Of a DNA stretch of 64,000 nucleotides, positions 25,251 to 33,292 are shown piece after piece. Origin of the DNA: Nocardioides sp. zg-DK7169. GTDB taxonomy: Bacteria; Actinomycetota; Actinomycetes; Propionibacteriales; Nocardioidaceae. The position numbers and the translations under genes are program-made. Numbering within the stretch: the stretch's first letter is position 1; each line of letters begins with the position of its first letter. The stretch lies in contig NZ_JABJRA010000002.1 of the NCBI RefSeq assembly GCF_013155365.1, forward strand, positions 62,001-126,000. Reading direction: 5' to 3'. The notes beneath the pieces are model-generated. The model did not search any database. It was not told the DNA's origin and worked only from the letters and a program-made list of their open reading frames with translations.

Positions 25251-26654
25251 GTGACTGCTGCCACTTCCACCCCCGCCCCGGGCGCCGCCACCGTCGGTGA
25301 GCTGCGCGCGTCGGGCCACGTGCACAAGCCGCTGCGCACCGAGATCCGCGACAACCTCCTGGCCCGCCTGCGGGCCGGCGAGGACCCGTGGCCGGGCCTG
25401 CACGGCCTCGACGACACCGTCATCCCGCAGCTCGAGCGCGCGCTGATCGCCGGCCACGACGTGGTCCTGCTCGGCGAGCGCGGCCAGGGCAAGACCCGGC
25501 TGCTGCGCACCATGGTCGGCCTGCTCGACGAGTGGACCCCCGTGATCGAGGGCTCCGAGCTCGCCGAGCACCCCTACGACCCGATCACCCACGCCTCCCA
25601 GCGTCGCGCCGCCGAGCTCGGCGACGACCTGCCGATCTCCTGGCGCCACCGCGACGAGCGCTACGCCGAGAAGCTCGCGACGCCCGACACCTCGGTCGCC
25701 GACCTGATCGGCGACGTCGACCCGATGAAGGTCGCCGAGGGGCGCACCCTGGGCGACCCGGAGACGATCCACTTCGGGCTGATCCCGCGCAGCCACCGCG
25801 GCATCGTCGCGATCAACGAGCTGCCGGACCTCGCCGAGCGGATCCAGGTCGCGATGCTCAACGTGATGGAGGAGCGCGACATCCAGATCCGCGGCTACGT
25901 GCTGCGCCTGCCGCTCGACGTCCTCGTCGTGGCCAGCGCCAACCCCGAGGACTACACCAACCGCGGGCGCATCATCACCCCGCTCAAGGACCGCTTCGGC
26001 GCCGAGATCCGCACCCACTACCCCCGCGAGCTGGACGCCGAGGTCGCCGTGGTGCGCCAGGAGGCCGATCTGGTCGCCGAGGTGCCCGACTACCTCGTGG
26101 AGATCCTGGCCCGCTTCACCCGCAACCTGCGCGACTCCAGCGCGGTCGACCAGCGCTCGGGCGTGAGCGCCCGCTTCGCGATCGCCGGAGCCGAGACGGT
26201 CGCTGCGTCCGCCCTGCACCGCGCCGCCTCGCAGGGCGAGGAGGACCCGGTCGCCCGTGTCGTCGACCTGGAGACGGCCGTGTCGGTGCTGGGCGGCAAG
26301 ATCGAGTTCGAGAGCGGCGAGGAGGGGCGAGAGGACGAGGTGCTCACCCACCTGCTGCGCACCGCGACCGCCGAGACGGTGCGCCAGCACCTGCGCGGGC
26401 TCGACCTCGGGCTGCTCGTCGAGGCGATCGAGGCCGGCGCGATGATCACCACCGGCGAGCAGGTGACCGCCCGCGACTTCCTCACCGGGCTGCCCGTGCT
26501 CGGCGAGTCCGAGCTGTACGACGAGATCTGCGAGCGCCTCGGCGCCACCAGCGACGGGGCGCGTGCGAGCGCGATCGAGCTGGCCCTGGAGGGGCTCTAC
26601 CTGGCCCGCAAGGTCGGCAAGGACACCGACGGCGCGGAGACCGTCTATGGCTGA
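25251..26654 (+). CDS. MoxR-type AAA ATPase (magnesium-chelatase-like)
   Basis: A 467-residue AAA+ ATPase with Walker A GERGQGKT (near 76-83), a MoxR-type insert, Walker B-like GIVAINELPDL (near 184), sensor 1 VVASANPEDYTNRGRI and the sensor-2/lid region. It matches Rv0958-type proteins. The partner VWA gene starts 30 bases downstream, so the two form a MoxR-VWA chaperone pair thought to insert metals or remodel protein complexes. The client is not visible in the neighbourhood. Translation probably starts at the leaderless GTG 25251. Confidence 0.85.
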   Translation: MTAATSTPAPGAATVGELRASGHVHKPLRTEIRDNLLARLRAGEDPWPGLHGLDDTVIPQLERALIAGHDVVLLGERGQGKTRLLRTMVGLLDEWTPVIEGSELAEHPYDPITHASQRRAAELGDDLPISWRHRDERYAEKLATPDTSVADLIGDVDPMKVAEGRTLGDPETIHFGLIPRSHRGIVAINELPDLAERIQVAMLNVMEERDIQIRGYVLRLPLDVLVVASANPEDYTNRGRIITPLKDRFGAEIRTHYPRELDAEVAVVRQEADLVAEVPDYLVEILARFTRNLRDSSAVDQRSGVSARFAIAGAETVAASALHRAASQGEEDPVARVVDLETAVSVLGGKIEFESGEEGREDEVLTHLLRTATAETVRQHLRGLDLGLLVEAIEAGAMITTGEQVTARDFLTGLPVLGESELYDEICERLGATSDGARASAIELALEGLYLARKVGKDTDGAETVYG

Positions 26655-26684
26655 GACCCGCGCGCACCCGGACCGGGAGGCACG

Positions 26685-28706
26685 ATGAGCAGGGACCGCA
26701 CCCGTTTCAAGCGCTACGACGGCGGCGACCCGCTCGCGCCGCCGGTCGACCTCGGCGAGGCCCTCGACGCCATCGGCGAGGACGTGATGGCCGGCTACAG
26801 CCCGGAGCGGGCGATGAGCGAGTTCCTGCGCCGCGGCGGGCAGGACCAGCGCGGCCTCGACGACCTCGCCCGCCAAGTGGCCCGCAAGCGCCAGGAGCTG
26901 CTCTCGCGCCACGACCTCGACGGCACCATGCGCGAGGTGCAGGAGCTGCTGGACAAGGCGGTGCTCGAGGAGCGCAAGCAGCTGGCGCGCGACGCGATGA
27001 TGGACGACGCGGACCGCGCGGTGCGCGAGATGCAGCTGGCCAACCTGCCGCCGAGCCCGGCGGCCGCCGTCAGCGAGCTCTCGTCGTACGACTGGCAGAG
27101 CCGCGAGGCCCGCGAGGACTTCGAGAAGATCAAGGACCTGCTCGGACGCGAGCTGCTCGACCAGCGCTTCGCCGGCATGAAGCAGGCCCTGGAAGGGGCC
27201 ACCGCGGAGGACCGGGCGGCCGTCGAGGAGATGCTCGGCGACCTCAACGACCTGCTCGAGAAGCGCCAGCAAGGGATCGACACCCCGCAGGACTTCGAGT
27301 CGTTCATGGACAAGCACGGCGACTTCTTCCCCGAGAACCCCCGCGACCTCGACGAGCTGCTCGACACCCTGGCCGAGCGCTCGGCGGCCGCCCAGCGGAT
27401 GCTGAACTCGATGACCCCCGAGCAGCGCGAGGAGCTCATGGAGCTCTCCGCGCAGGCGTTCGGGTCCCCGCAGCTGATGGAGTCGCTGAACCGCCTCGAC
27501 GCCAACCTGCAGTCGCTGCGGCCCGGCGAGGACTGGACCGGCTCGGAGCAGATGGGCGGGGAGGAGGGCCTCGGGCTCGGCGACGGCACCGGTGTCTTCC
27601 AGGACCTGGCGGAGCTCGACGGGCTGTCCGAGCAGCTCTCGCAGTCCTACGGCGGCGCGCGGATGGACGACCTGGACCTCGACGCGCTGGCCCGTCAGCT
27701 CGGCGAGCAGGCCGCGGTCGACGCGCGCACGCTCCAGCGCCTGGAGAAGGCGCTGCGCGAGCAGGGCACGATGCGCCGCGACTCCACCGGCCAGCTCCAG
27801 CTGACGCCCAAGGCGATGCGCCAGCTCGGCAAGGCGCTGCTGCGCGACGTCGCGCAGCGCCTGTCCGGGCGCCAGGGCCAGCGCGAGCTGCAGCAGGCCG
27901 GCGCCGCGGGGGAGCGCTCCGGGGCCACCCGCGAGTGGGCCTTCGGCGACACCGAGCCGTGGGACATCCCGCGCACCATCCTCAACAGCGTCCGCCGACG
28001 CGCCGCCGACGGCGGGTCCTCGCGGCTGCTGGAGATCGGCGACGTGGAGGTGCAGGAGACCGAGGCCCGCACCCAGGCCTGCGTCGCGCTGCTGGTCGAC
28101 ACCTCGTTCTCGATGGCGATGGACGGGCGCTGGGTGCCGATGAAGCGCACCGCGCTCGCGCTGCACACCCTGATCCGGTCCCGGTTCCGCGGCGACGACC
28201 TCCAGCTGATCGGCTTCGGCCGCCACGCCGAGGTGATGGAGATCGAGGAGCTCACCGGCCTCGACGCCATGTGGGACAAGGGCACCAACCTGCACCACGC
28301 GCTGCTGCTCGCCAACCGTCACTTCCGCAAGCACCCGAACGCCCAGCCGGTGCTGCTGATCGTCACCGACGGCGAGCCGACCTCCCACCTCGAGCCGGAC
28401 GGCGAGGTGTTCTTCAGCTACCCGCCGCACCCGCTCACGGTCGCCTACGCGGTCCGCGAGCTCGACAACGCCCGGCGCCTGGGGGCGCAGACGACGTTCT
28501 TCCGCCTCGGCGAGGACCCCGGCCTCGCCCGGTTCGTGGACTCGATGGCGCAGCGGGCCGAGGGACGGGTGGTCGCACCCGAGCTCGACGACCTCGGCGC
28601 CGCGGTCGTGGGGTCCTACCTGGGCAGCCGGGCGCGCGGCGGTCGCTCGGGCGCCGACGCCCCGGCATGGGGTGGCCAGTTCGGGCGAGGTTTCTGGGTC
28701 GACTGA
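26685..28706 (+). CDS. VWA domain-containing protein, MoxR partner
   Basis: A 673-residue protein. The first 430 residues are highly charged, helical and partly coiled-coil (many Glu/Arg/Gln), and the C-terminal von Willebrand A domain (about 460-640) has a full MIDAS: DTSFS near 471, the Thr in KGTNLHHAL near 532 and the Asp in VTDGEP near 561. Equivalent to Rv0959. It binds a divalent ion and probably presents substrates to the upstream MoxR ATPase. A GGGAGG site precedes ATG 26685. No signal peptide, so cytosolic. Confidence 0.85.
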   Translation: MSRDRTRFKRYDGGDPLAPPVDLGEALDAIGEDVMAGYSPERAMSEFLRRGGQDQRGLDDLARQVARKRQELLSRHDLDGTMREVQELLDKAVLEERKQLARDAMMDDADRAVREMQLANLPPSPAAAVSELSSYDWQSREAREDFEKIKDLLGRELLDQRFAGMKQALEGATAEDRAAVEEMLGDLNDLLEKRQQGIDTPQDFESFMDKHGDFFPENPRDLDELLDTLAERSAAAQRMLNSMTPEQREELMELSAQAFGSPQLMESLNRLDANLQSLRPGEDWTGSEQMGGEEGLGLGDGTGVFQDLAELDGLSEQLSQSYGGARMDDLDLDALARQLGEQAAVDARTLQRLEKALREQGTMRRDSTGQLQLTPKAMRQLGKALLRDVAQRLSGRQGQRELQQAGAAGERSGATREWAFGDTEPWDIPRTILNSVRRRAADGGSSRLLEIGDVEVQETEARTQACVALLVDTSFSMAMDGRWVPMKRTALALHTLIRSRFRGDDLQLIGFGRHAEVMEIEELTGLDAMWDKGTNLHHALLLANRHFRKHPNAQPVLLIVTDGEPTSHLEPDGEVFFSYPPHPLTVAYAVRELDNARRLGAQTTFFRLGEDPGLARFVDSMAQRAEGRVVAPELDDLGAAVVGSYLGSRARGGRSGADAPAWGGQFGRGFWVD

Positions 28707-28715
28707 GCGCGGCCC

Positions 28716-28721
28716 TAGGAT
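28716..28721 (+). promoter_or_regulatory. -10 box, leaderless promoter of the TauE gene
   Basis: TAGGAT ends 7 bases before GTG 28729. Confidence 0.55.
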
Positions 28722-28728
28722 CACGCCG

Positions 28729-29508
28729 GTGGACGACCCCAGCCTGACCGTGCTCGTCCTGCTCGCCCTGGCTGCGGTGAGCGCCGGCTTCGTCGACGCC
28801 GTCGTGGGCGGCGGTGGGCTGATCCAGCTCCCGGCGATCCTGCTGGGCCTGCCCGGCGCCAGCCCCGTGCAGGTGCTGGCGACCAACAAGCTCGCGTCGT
28901 TCTGCGGCACCTCGGTGAGCGCCGCGACGTACTACCGCCGGGTGAAGCCGGACCCCCGCACCTTCGGGCCGCTGATGGCGCTGGCCTTCGTGGGCTCCGT
29001 GGGCGGGGCGTTCGTGGCCTCGCAGATCCCGAAGTCCGCCTTCGAGCCGATCGTGCTCGTCGTGCTCGTGGTGGTCGGCGCGTGGGTGCTCCTGCGCCCG
29101 TCGCTGGGGCAGGCGACCGCGCTGCGCTTCACCGGCCAGCGGCACCTGCGGGTGGCGATGCTGGTCGGGCTGGCCGTCGGGTTCTACGACGGCGCGATGG
29201 GGCCGGGCACGGGCAGCTTCTTCACGATCGCGCTGGTCGGGCTGATGGGCTACGGCTTCCTCGAGGCCTCGGCCAAGACCAAGCTCGCCAACTGGGCCAC
29301 CAACCTGGCGGCGCTGTGCGTGTTCGTCCCCCAGGGCGCGGTGATGTGGAAGGTCGGGCTGGTGCTCGGCGCGGCCAACCTGGTCGGCGGCTACCTGGGC
29401 GCGCGCACCGCCGTGGCCCGCGGCGCGGGCTTCATCCGGGTGTTCTTCGTGATCGTCGTGGCGGCCTTCGCGATCCGCATCGGCGGCGGCCTGGTGGGGA
29501 TCTGGTGA
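28729..29508 (+). CDS. TSUP family (TauE/SafE) anion exporter
   Basis: A 259-residue membrane protein with about eight helices in two homologous halves, each starting with the TSUP glycine/proline-rich motif: FVDAVVGGGGLIQLPAIL near 20 and VGFYDGAMGPGTGSFF near 150. TauE/SafE proteins carry sulfite, sulfoacetate or other organosulfur anions; the substrate is unknown, though sulfonate uptake genes lie 3.5 kb away. GTG 28729 is supported by the TAGGAT box. It is the head of a run of closely packed genes up to 31.9 kb. Confidence 0.83.
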   Translation: MDDPSLTVLVLLALAAVSAGFVDAVVGGGGLIQLPAILLGLPGASPVQVLATNKLASFCGTSVSAATYYRRVKPDPRTFGPLMALAFVGSVGGAFVASQIPKSAFEPIVLVVLVVVGAWVLLRPSLGQATALRFTGQRHLRVAMLVGLAVGFYDGAMGPGTGSFFTIALVGLMGYGFLEASAKTKLANWATNLAALCVFVPQGAVMWKVGLVLGAANLVGGYLGARTAVARGAGFIRVFFVIVVAAFAIRIGGGLVGIW

Positions 29509-29515
29509 GCAGGCG

Positions 29516-30163
29516 ATGACCGGCTACCTCACCATCGCCCGCGACGCGGAGGCCGAGATCGAGGTCAAGCGCTCGCGGTTCCTGTGCACCCTGGAGCGCG
29601 TCGAGGACGAGGCCGCGGCGCGTGCGGTGGTGGAGCGGCTGCGCCGCGCGCACTGGGACGCGCGGCACCACTGCTCCGCCTTCGTCCTCGGTCCGCCACC
29701 GGTCCCGGTCGAGCGCTCCAGTGACGACGGCGAGCCGGCGGGCACCGCGGGCGCCCCGATGCTGGAGGTGCTGCGGGGCTGGGAGGGCAGCGGGGTCAGC
29801 GACGTGGTCGCGGTGGTGACCCGCTGGTTCGGCGGCACCCTGCTCGGCGCCGGTGGGCTGGTGCGCGCCTACGGCGACGCGGTGCGCGCCGGGCTGGCCG
29901 CGAGCGGGACGGTGCGGCGCCTGCTGGTCCGCGAGCTGCTGGTGGAGGTCGGGCACGCCGACGCGGGCCGGGTCGAGACCGAGCTGCGGCACCGCGGGGT
30001 GGCCGTGCTGGACGCGACGTACGCCGCGGCGGTGACGCTGCGCCTCGGGGTCCGGCCCGAGGAGGAGGCCGCGCTGCACGCGCTGCTCGCCGAGCTGAGC
30101 GCCGGCACGGCTCTCGCGGTCCCTGCCGGAGAGAGCTGGGTCGACGTACCCTCGGGCTCATGA
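29516..30163 (+). CDS. YigZ/IMPACT family protein
   Basis: A 215-residue UPF0029 protein. The N-terminal domain has the IMPACT signature (KRSRFLCTLERVEDEAAA, HHCSAFVLG, SSDDGEPAGTAGAPMLEVL and VVTRWFGGTLLGAGGLVRAYGDAV in consecutive pieces), followed by the DUF1949 ferredoxin-like domain. The bacterial function is unknown; eukaryotic IMPACT modulates translation control. ATG 29516 follows the TauE stop by seven bases. Confidence 0.9.
   Translation: MTGYLTIARDAEAEIEVKRSRFLCTLERVEDEAAARAVVERLRRAHWDARHHCSAFVLGPPPVPVERSSDDGEPAGTAGAPMLEVLRGWEGSGVSDVVAVVTRWFGGTLLGAGGLVRAYGDAVRAGLAASGTVRRLLVRELLVEVGHADAGRVETELRHRGVAVLDATYAAAVTLRLGVRPEEEAALHALLAELSAGTALAVPAGESWVDVPSGS
30147..30152 (+). promoter_or_regulatory. 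-10 box inside yigZ, leaderless promoter of the next gene
   Basis: TACCCT, within the last codons of the YigZ-type gene, ends 7 bases before ATG 30160. It could give an extra internal transcript start. Confidence 0.4.
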
Positions 30164-30543
30164 GCATCCCCGTCGACCTGGCCGACCTCGAGCGCACCCT
30201 CGCCGACTTCGGGCCGGGCTACCTGCTCACCACGACCGACGGTGTCGTCCGGGCGGTCAGCGCGGAGCCGCGGGTGGTCGACGGGGTCCTGGTGGTCTCC
30301 GACGCGGGGCGACGCACCAGCGCCAACATCGCCGCCAACCCCACGGTCACGCTGCTGTTCGCGCCGCGGGAGGAGCGCGGCTACTCGCTGCTCGTCGACG
30401 GCACCGCCACCGTCGACGGCGAGACGGCCCGGGTGACGCCGCGCTCGGCGGTCCTGCACCGCCCGCGTCGGTACGCCGACGGCGAGGGCGCCCCGCACGC
30501 CCCGCACGACGGCTGCGGGGCCGACTGCCGGTCGGTGGGATGA
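30160..30543 (+). CDS. Pyridoxamine 5'-phosphate oxidase family (FMN-binding split-barrel) protein
   Basis: A 127-residue split-barrel protein. GYLLTTTDGVVRAVSAEP, VSDAGRRTSANIAANPTVTLLF (two adjacent beta strands) and YSLLVDGTATVDGE follow the order seen in small F420/FMN-binding PPOX proteins. The C-terminus is unusual: PHAPHDGCGADCRSVG contains two His and two Cys that could bind metal. The ATG overlaps the YigZ stop by four bases and the 3' end overlaps the VOC gene. Substrate unknown. Confidence 0.72.
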   Translation: MSIPVDLADLERTLADFGPGYLLTTTDGVVRAVSAEPRVVDGVLVVSDAGRRTSANIAANPTVTLLFAPREERGYSLLVDGTATVDGETARVTPRSAVLHRPRRYADGEGAPHAPHDGCGADCRSVG

Positions 30544-31340
30544 GCACCGGCGCGGGGACCGAGCCGCTGCGTCCGACCTGGGCGACGGCGTTCCTCGACC
30601 TCGCGCCCGGAGCCGCCGAGCGGGTGCTGCCGTTCTGGTGCGCCGTCACCGGCTACGCGCTGTCGCCGTGGCGAGGTGAGCGCGCGGAGTTCGCGACCCT
30701 GCTGCCCCCGGACGGTGCCGACGACCACCTCTGCGTGCAGCGCCTCGGCCGGCTGGACACCGCCGCGGCGCGTCTCCACCTCGACCTCACCGTCGCCGCG
30801 CCGGGGGAGGACGTCGGACCGGCGGCCGTCCGGGCGGTGGCGTTGGGCGCCCGGGTGCAGGCTCGCCCCGAGGACGACTTCGTCGTGCTGTCCTCGCCCG
30901 GCGGCTTCGTGTTCTGCCTGGTGCGCCACCCCGGGGCCCGGCCCGCCGTGCCGGCGACCTGGCCGGGCGGGCACCGCTCGGTGGTCGACCAGGTCTGCCT
31001 GGACGTCCCGCTGGACCTCTGGGACGCGGAGTCCGCGTTCTGGGCCGCGCTCACCGGGTGGGAGCTGCACGAGAGCGATCCGGAGTTCCGCCACCTGGTG
31101 CGTCCCGCGGGGTTCCCGCTCCGGTTGCTGCTCCAGCGCCTCGACGACCCGGCGCCCGCGGTGCGCGCGCACCTCGACCTGGCCACCGACGACCGGGCGG
31201 CGGAGGTGGCGCGCCACGAGGCCCTCGGCGCGCGGGTGCTCGCCACCCGTGAGCAGTGGACGGTGCTCGCCGACCCGGGCGCCACGGCGTACTGCATCAC
31301 CGACCGCACGCCCGCCGACTCGTCCGAGGAGATCCGATGA
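30540..31340 (+). CDS. VOC (glyoxalase-like) family protein, two-module
   Basis: A 266-residue protein built from two glyoxalase/VOC modules (about 10-125 and 135-262), each with the beta-alpha-beta pattern and an acidic or histidine position at strand ends (HLDLTVAAPGED, HLDLATDDRA). Both begin with a stretch like FWCAVTGYAL or FWAALTGWEL. Such actinobacterial proteins are annotated glyoxalase-like with no known substrate. ATG 30540 overlaps the previous stop and the 3' end overlaps the DinB gene, so four genes from yigZ onward are translationally linked. Confidence 0.78.
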   Translation: MSTGAGTEPLRPTWATAFLDLAPGAAERVLPFWCAVTGYALSPWRGERAEFATLLPPDGADDHLCVQRLGRLDTAAARLHLDLTVAAPGEDVGPAAVRAVALGARVQARPEDDFVVLSSPGGFVFCLVRHPGARPAVPATWPGGHRSVVDQVCLDVPLDLWDAESAFWAALTGWELHESDPEFRHLVRPAGFPLRLLLQRLDDPAPAVRAHLDLATDDRAAEVARHEALGARVLATREQWTVLADPGATAYCITDRTPADSSEEIR

Positions 31341-31867
31341 GCAACCCCACCGACCCGGCGGAGCGGACCAGGCCGCCGATGTCCGCCGACGAGCGCACGA
31401 TGCTGCGGGCCTTCCTCACCTTCCAGCGTCAGACGCTGCGGGCCAAGGCGAGCGGCCTGACCGCGGAGCAGGTGCGGGCCACGCTGTCGCCGTCCTCGCT
31501 CACCCTGGCGGGGCTGCTCAAGCACATGGCGTTCGTCGAGGACATGTGGTTCGGACAGGTGCTGCGCGGGGAGCCGCCGCAGCCGCCGTGGGACGCCGTC
31601 GACTGGGCGGCGGACCGGGACTGGGAGTTCCACACCGCGGCCGGGGACCCGCCCGGGGACGTGTTCGCGCTGTTCGACCGGGCCGTCGCCAGGACCGACG
31701 AGATCCTGGCCGCGGAGGCGGACCTGGACGCGGTCGCCGCGGTGGCGCGCCACGGCCGCCGGCCCAGCCTGCGCTGGATCCTGCTGCACATGATCGAGGA
31801 GTACGCCCGGCACGTCGGCCACGCGGACCTGATCCGCGAATCGATCGACGGCCGGACCGGCGTCTGA
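31337..31867 (+). CDS. DinB family protein (DUF664), copy 1
   Basis: A 176-residue DinB four-helix-bundle protein. The three metal-binding histidines expected for the fold are LLKHMAFVED (near 57), LLHMIEEYARH and HVGHADLIRE (near 150-165). It is a close paralogue of the next gene: the C-terminal block LRWILLHxIEEYARHxGHADLIRES is almost identical in both, pointing to a recent tandem duplication. The ATG overlaps the VOC stop. DinB-type enzymes use thiols such as mycothiol; substrate unknown. Confidence 0.82.
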   Translation: MSNPTDPAERTRPPMSADERTMLRAFLTFQRQTLRAKASGLTAEQVRATLSPSSLTLAGLLKHMAFVEDMWFGQVLRGEPPQPPWDAVDWAADRDWEFHTAAGDPPGDVFALFDRAVARTDEILAAEADLDAVAAVARHGRRPSLRWILLHMIEEYARHVGHADLIRESIDGRTGV

Positions 31868-31933
31868 GGCTGCGGGCGTCGGCGTCCGGCTCACCGCGGC
31901 GGAAAATCAGGGTGCGGCGGCCGGCCGGGGCGC

Positions 31934-31939
31934 TAGCGT
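31934..31939 (+). promoter_or_regulatory. -10 box, leaderless promoter of DinB copy 2
   Basis: TAGCGT ends 7 bases before ATG 31947, so copy 2 has its own promoter whereas copy 1 is inside the operon. Confidence 0.55.
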
Positions 31940-31946
31940 CGCCGCC

Positions 31947-32441
31947 ATGGACCTCGCCACCGACGAGCGCACGATGCTGCTGGCCTTCCTCGCCTTCCAG
32001 CGCCAGACGCTGCGGGCGAAGGCCGGCGGGCTGACCGCCGAGCAGCTGCGCACCCCGCTGGCGCCGTCCTCGCTGACCCTGGCCGGGCTGCTCAAGCACA
32101 TGGCCCTGGTCGAGGACGACTGGTTCGGCGAGGTGCTGCGCGGCCAGCCGCCGCGCGAGCCCTGGGCCTCGGTCGACTGGGAGGCGGACCGCGACTGGGA
32201 GTTCCACTCCGCGCTCGGCGACCCGCCCGGGGACCTGGTCGCGCTGTTCGACCGGGCCGTCGCCTCGTCCGACGAGATCCTGGCCGCGGAGCCGGACCTG
32301 GAGGTGCTCGCGGTGCGCGGGCGCCACGGCCGGCAACCCAGCCTGCGCTGGATCCTGCTGCACCTGATCGAGGAGTACGCCCGGCACAACGGGCACGCCG
32401 ACCTGATCCGCGAGTCGCTGGACGGGCGCACCGGCACCTGA
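31947..32441 (+). CDS. DinB family protein (DUF664), copy 2
   Basis: A 164-residue paralogue of the preceding gene, starting at the sequence MDLATDERTMLLAFLAFQRQ where copy 1 has MSADERTMLRAFLTFQRQ. The histidines LLKHMALVED, LLHLIEEYARH and HNGHADLIRE are conserved. It lacks the short N-terminal extension of copy 1. The stop codon lies inside an 11-bp hairpin shared with the convergent ABC permease gene. Confidence 0.82.
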   Translation: MDLATDERTMLLAFLAFQRQTLRAKAGGLTAEQLRTPLAPSSLTLAGLLKHMALVEDDWFGEVLRGQPPREPWASVDWEADRDWEFHSALGDPPGDLVALFDRAVASSDEILAAEPDLEVLAVRGRHGRQPSLRWILLHLIEEYARHNGHADLIRESLDGRTGT

Positions 32442-32461
32442 GCGGGGCGGCCCGCTCAGGT
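32436..32461. terminator. Bidirectional hairpin spanning both stop codons
   Basis: ACCTGAGCGGG (32436-32446) pairs perfectly with CCCGCTCAGGT (32451-32461) around loop GCGG. The TGA of DinB copy 2 is in the left arm and the TGA of the convergent permease gene is in the right arm. Confidence 0.7.
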
Positions 32462-33292
32462 CCAGCGGCGTACCGCCCAGCGCTCCACGACGCCGAGCAC
32501 CGCGTCGGAGAGCTTGCCGAGCATCGCCAGCAGCACGATGGCGAGCAGCAGGCGGTCGGTGCGGCCGTTGTTCTGCGACTCGGTGAGCAGGTAGCCCAGG
32601 CCCTGCGAGGACGCGATCAGCTCGGCGGCCACGAGGAAGAGCCACGACTGGGCGAGCGCGAGGCGGAGCCCGGAGAAGAGGGCGGGCACCACGGCCGGCA
32701 GTTGCACGGTGGCGAACAGCCGCAGCCGGCGCAGCCCGAACGCGCGGCCGGCCTCGACCAGGTGGCGGTCGACGTGGCGCAGCGCCAGCGAGACGGTGGT
32801 GAACACCGGGAAGGTCGCGCCGATCGCGATCAGGGTGATCTTGGAGTCCTCGCCGATCTTGAGCCACAGGATCAGCAGCGGCACCCAGGCCAGCGAGGGG
32901 ACGGCGCGCAGGGCGCCGACGGTGGGGGCGAGCAGCAGGTCGGCGACCCGGGAGAGCCCGACGAGGGCGCCGAGCGCGGTCCCGATCGCGGCACCGACGG
33001 CGAAGCCGATCAGCACCCGCTGGGTCGAGATGTGGACGTGCTGCCACAGCAGGTCGCGCTCGATCAGCCCGCGGGCGGCCTCGAGGACCGCCCCGGGCGC
33101 CGGGAGCTGGACGGCGCTGAACACGCCGGCCGAGGTGACCAGCTGCCACAGCGCCAGCAGCGTGGCCGGGAGCAGCGCCCCGCCCAGCACCCGTACGACG
33201 GGTCGCTCGTGCCAGGCGCCCGCCGGCGGCGGGACCAGGCGCGGCTCGTCGTCCGCCGCGACCGCGACCCCCGTGCTGCTCGCCTGCGACAT
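32456..33292 (-). CDS. ABC transporter permease, SsuC/TauC type
   Basis: A 278-residue permease with six predicted helices and the binding-protein-dependent transport motif EAGRAFGLRRLRLFATVQLPAVVP (EAA loop, residues about 165-188) plus WLKIGEDSKITLIAIG typical of nitrate/sulfonate/taurine permeases. ATG 33292 overlaps the stop of the substrate-binding gene as ATGA. Third gene of an ATPase, binding protein, permease operon. The ligand is most likely an alkanesulfonate, with nitrate or other oxyanions as alternatives. Confidence 0.85.
   Translation of the reverse strand: MSQASSTGVAVAADDEPRLVPPPAGAWHERPVVRVLGGALLPATLLALWQLVTSAGVFSAVQLPAPGAVLEAARGLIERDLLWQHVHISTQRVLIGFAVGAAIGTALGALVGLSRVADLLLAPTVGALRAVPSLAWVPLLILWLKIGEDSKITLIAIGATFPVFTTVSLALRHVDRHLVEAGRAFGLRRLRLFATVQLPAVVPALFSGLRLALAQSWLFLVAAELIASSQGLGYLLTESQNNGRTDRLLLAIVLLAMLGKLSDAVLGVVERWAVRRWT

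Noticed and set aside
25086..28910. Very long open frames on the strand opposite to clear genes (for example 1274 codons opposite the MoxR and VWA genes)
   Set aside because: Such frames are usual shadows in high-GC DNA. Their translations are Arg/Gly/Ala-rich without domains, while the other strand encodes recognisable proteins.
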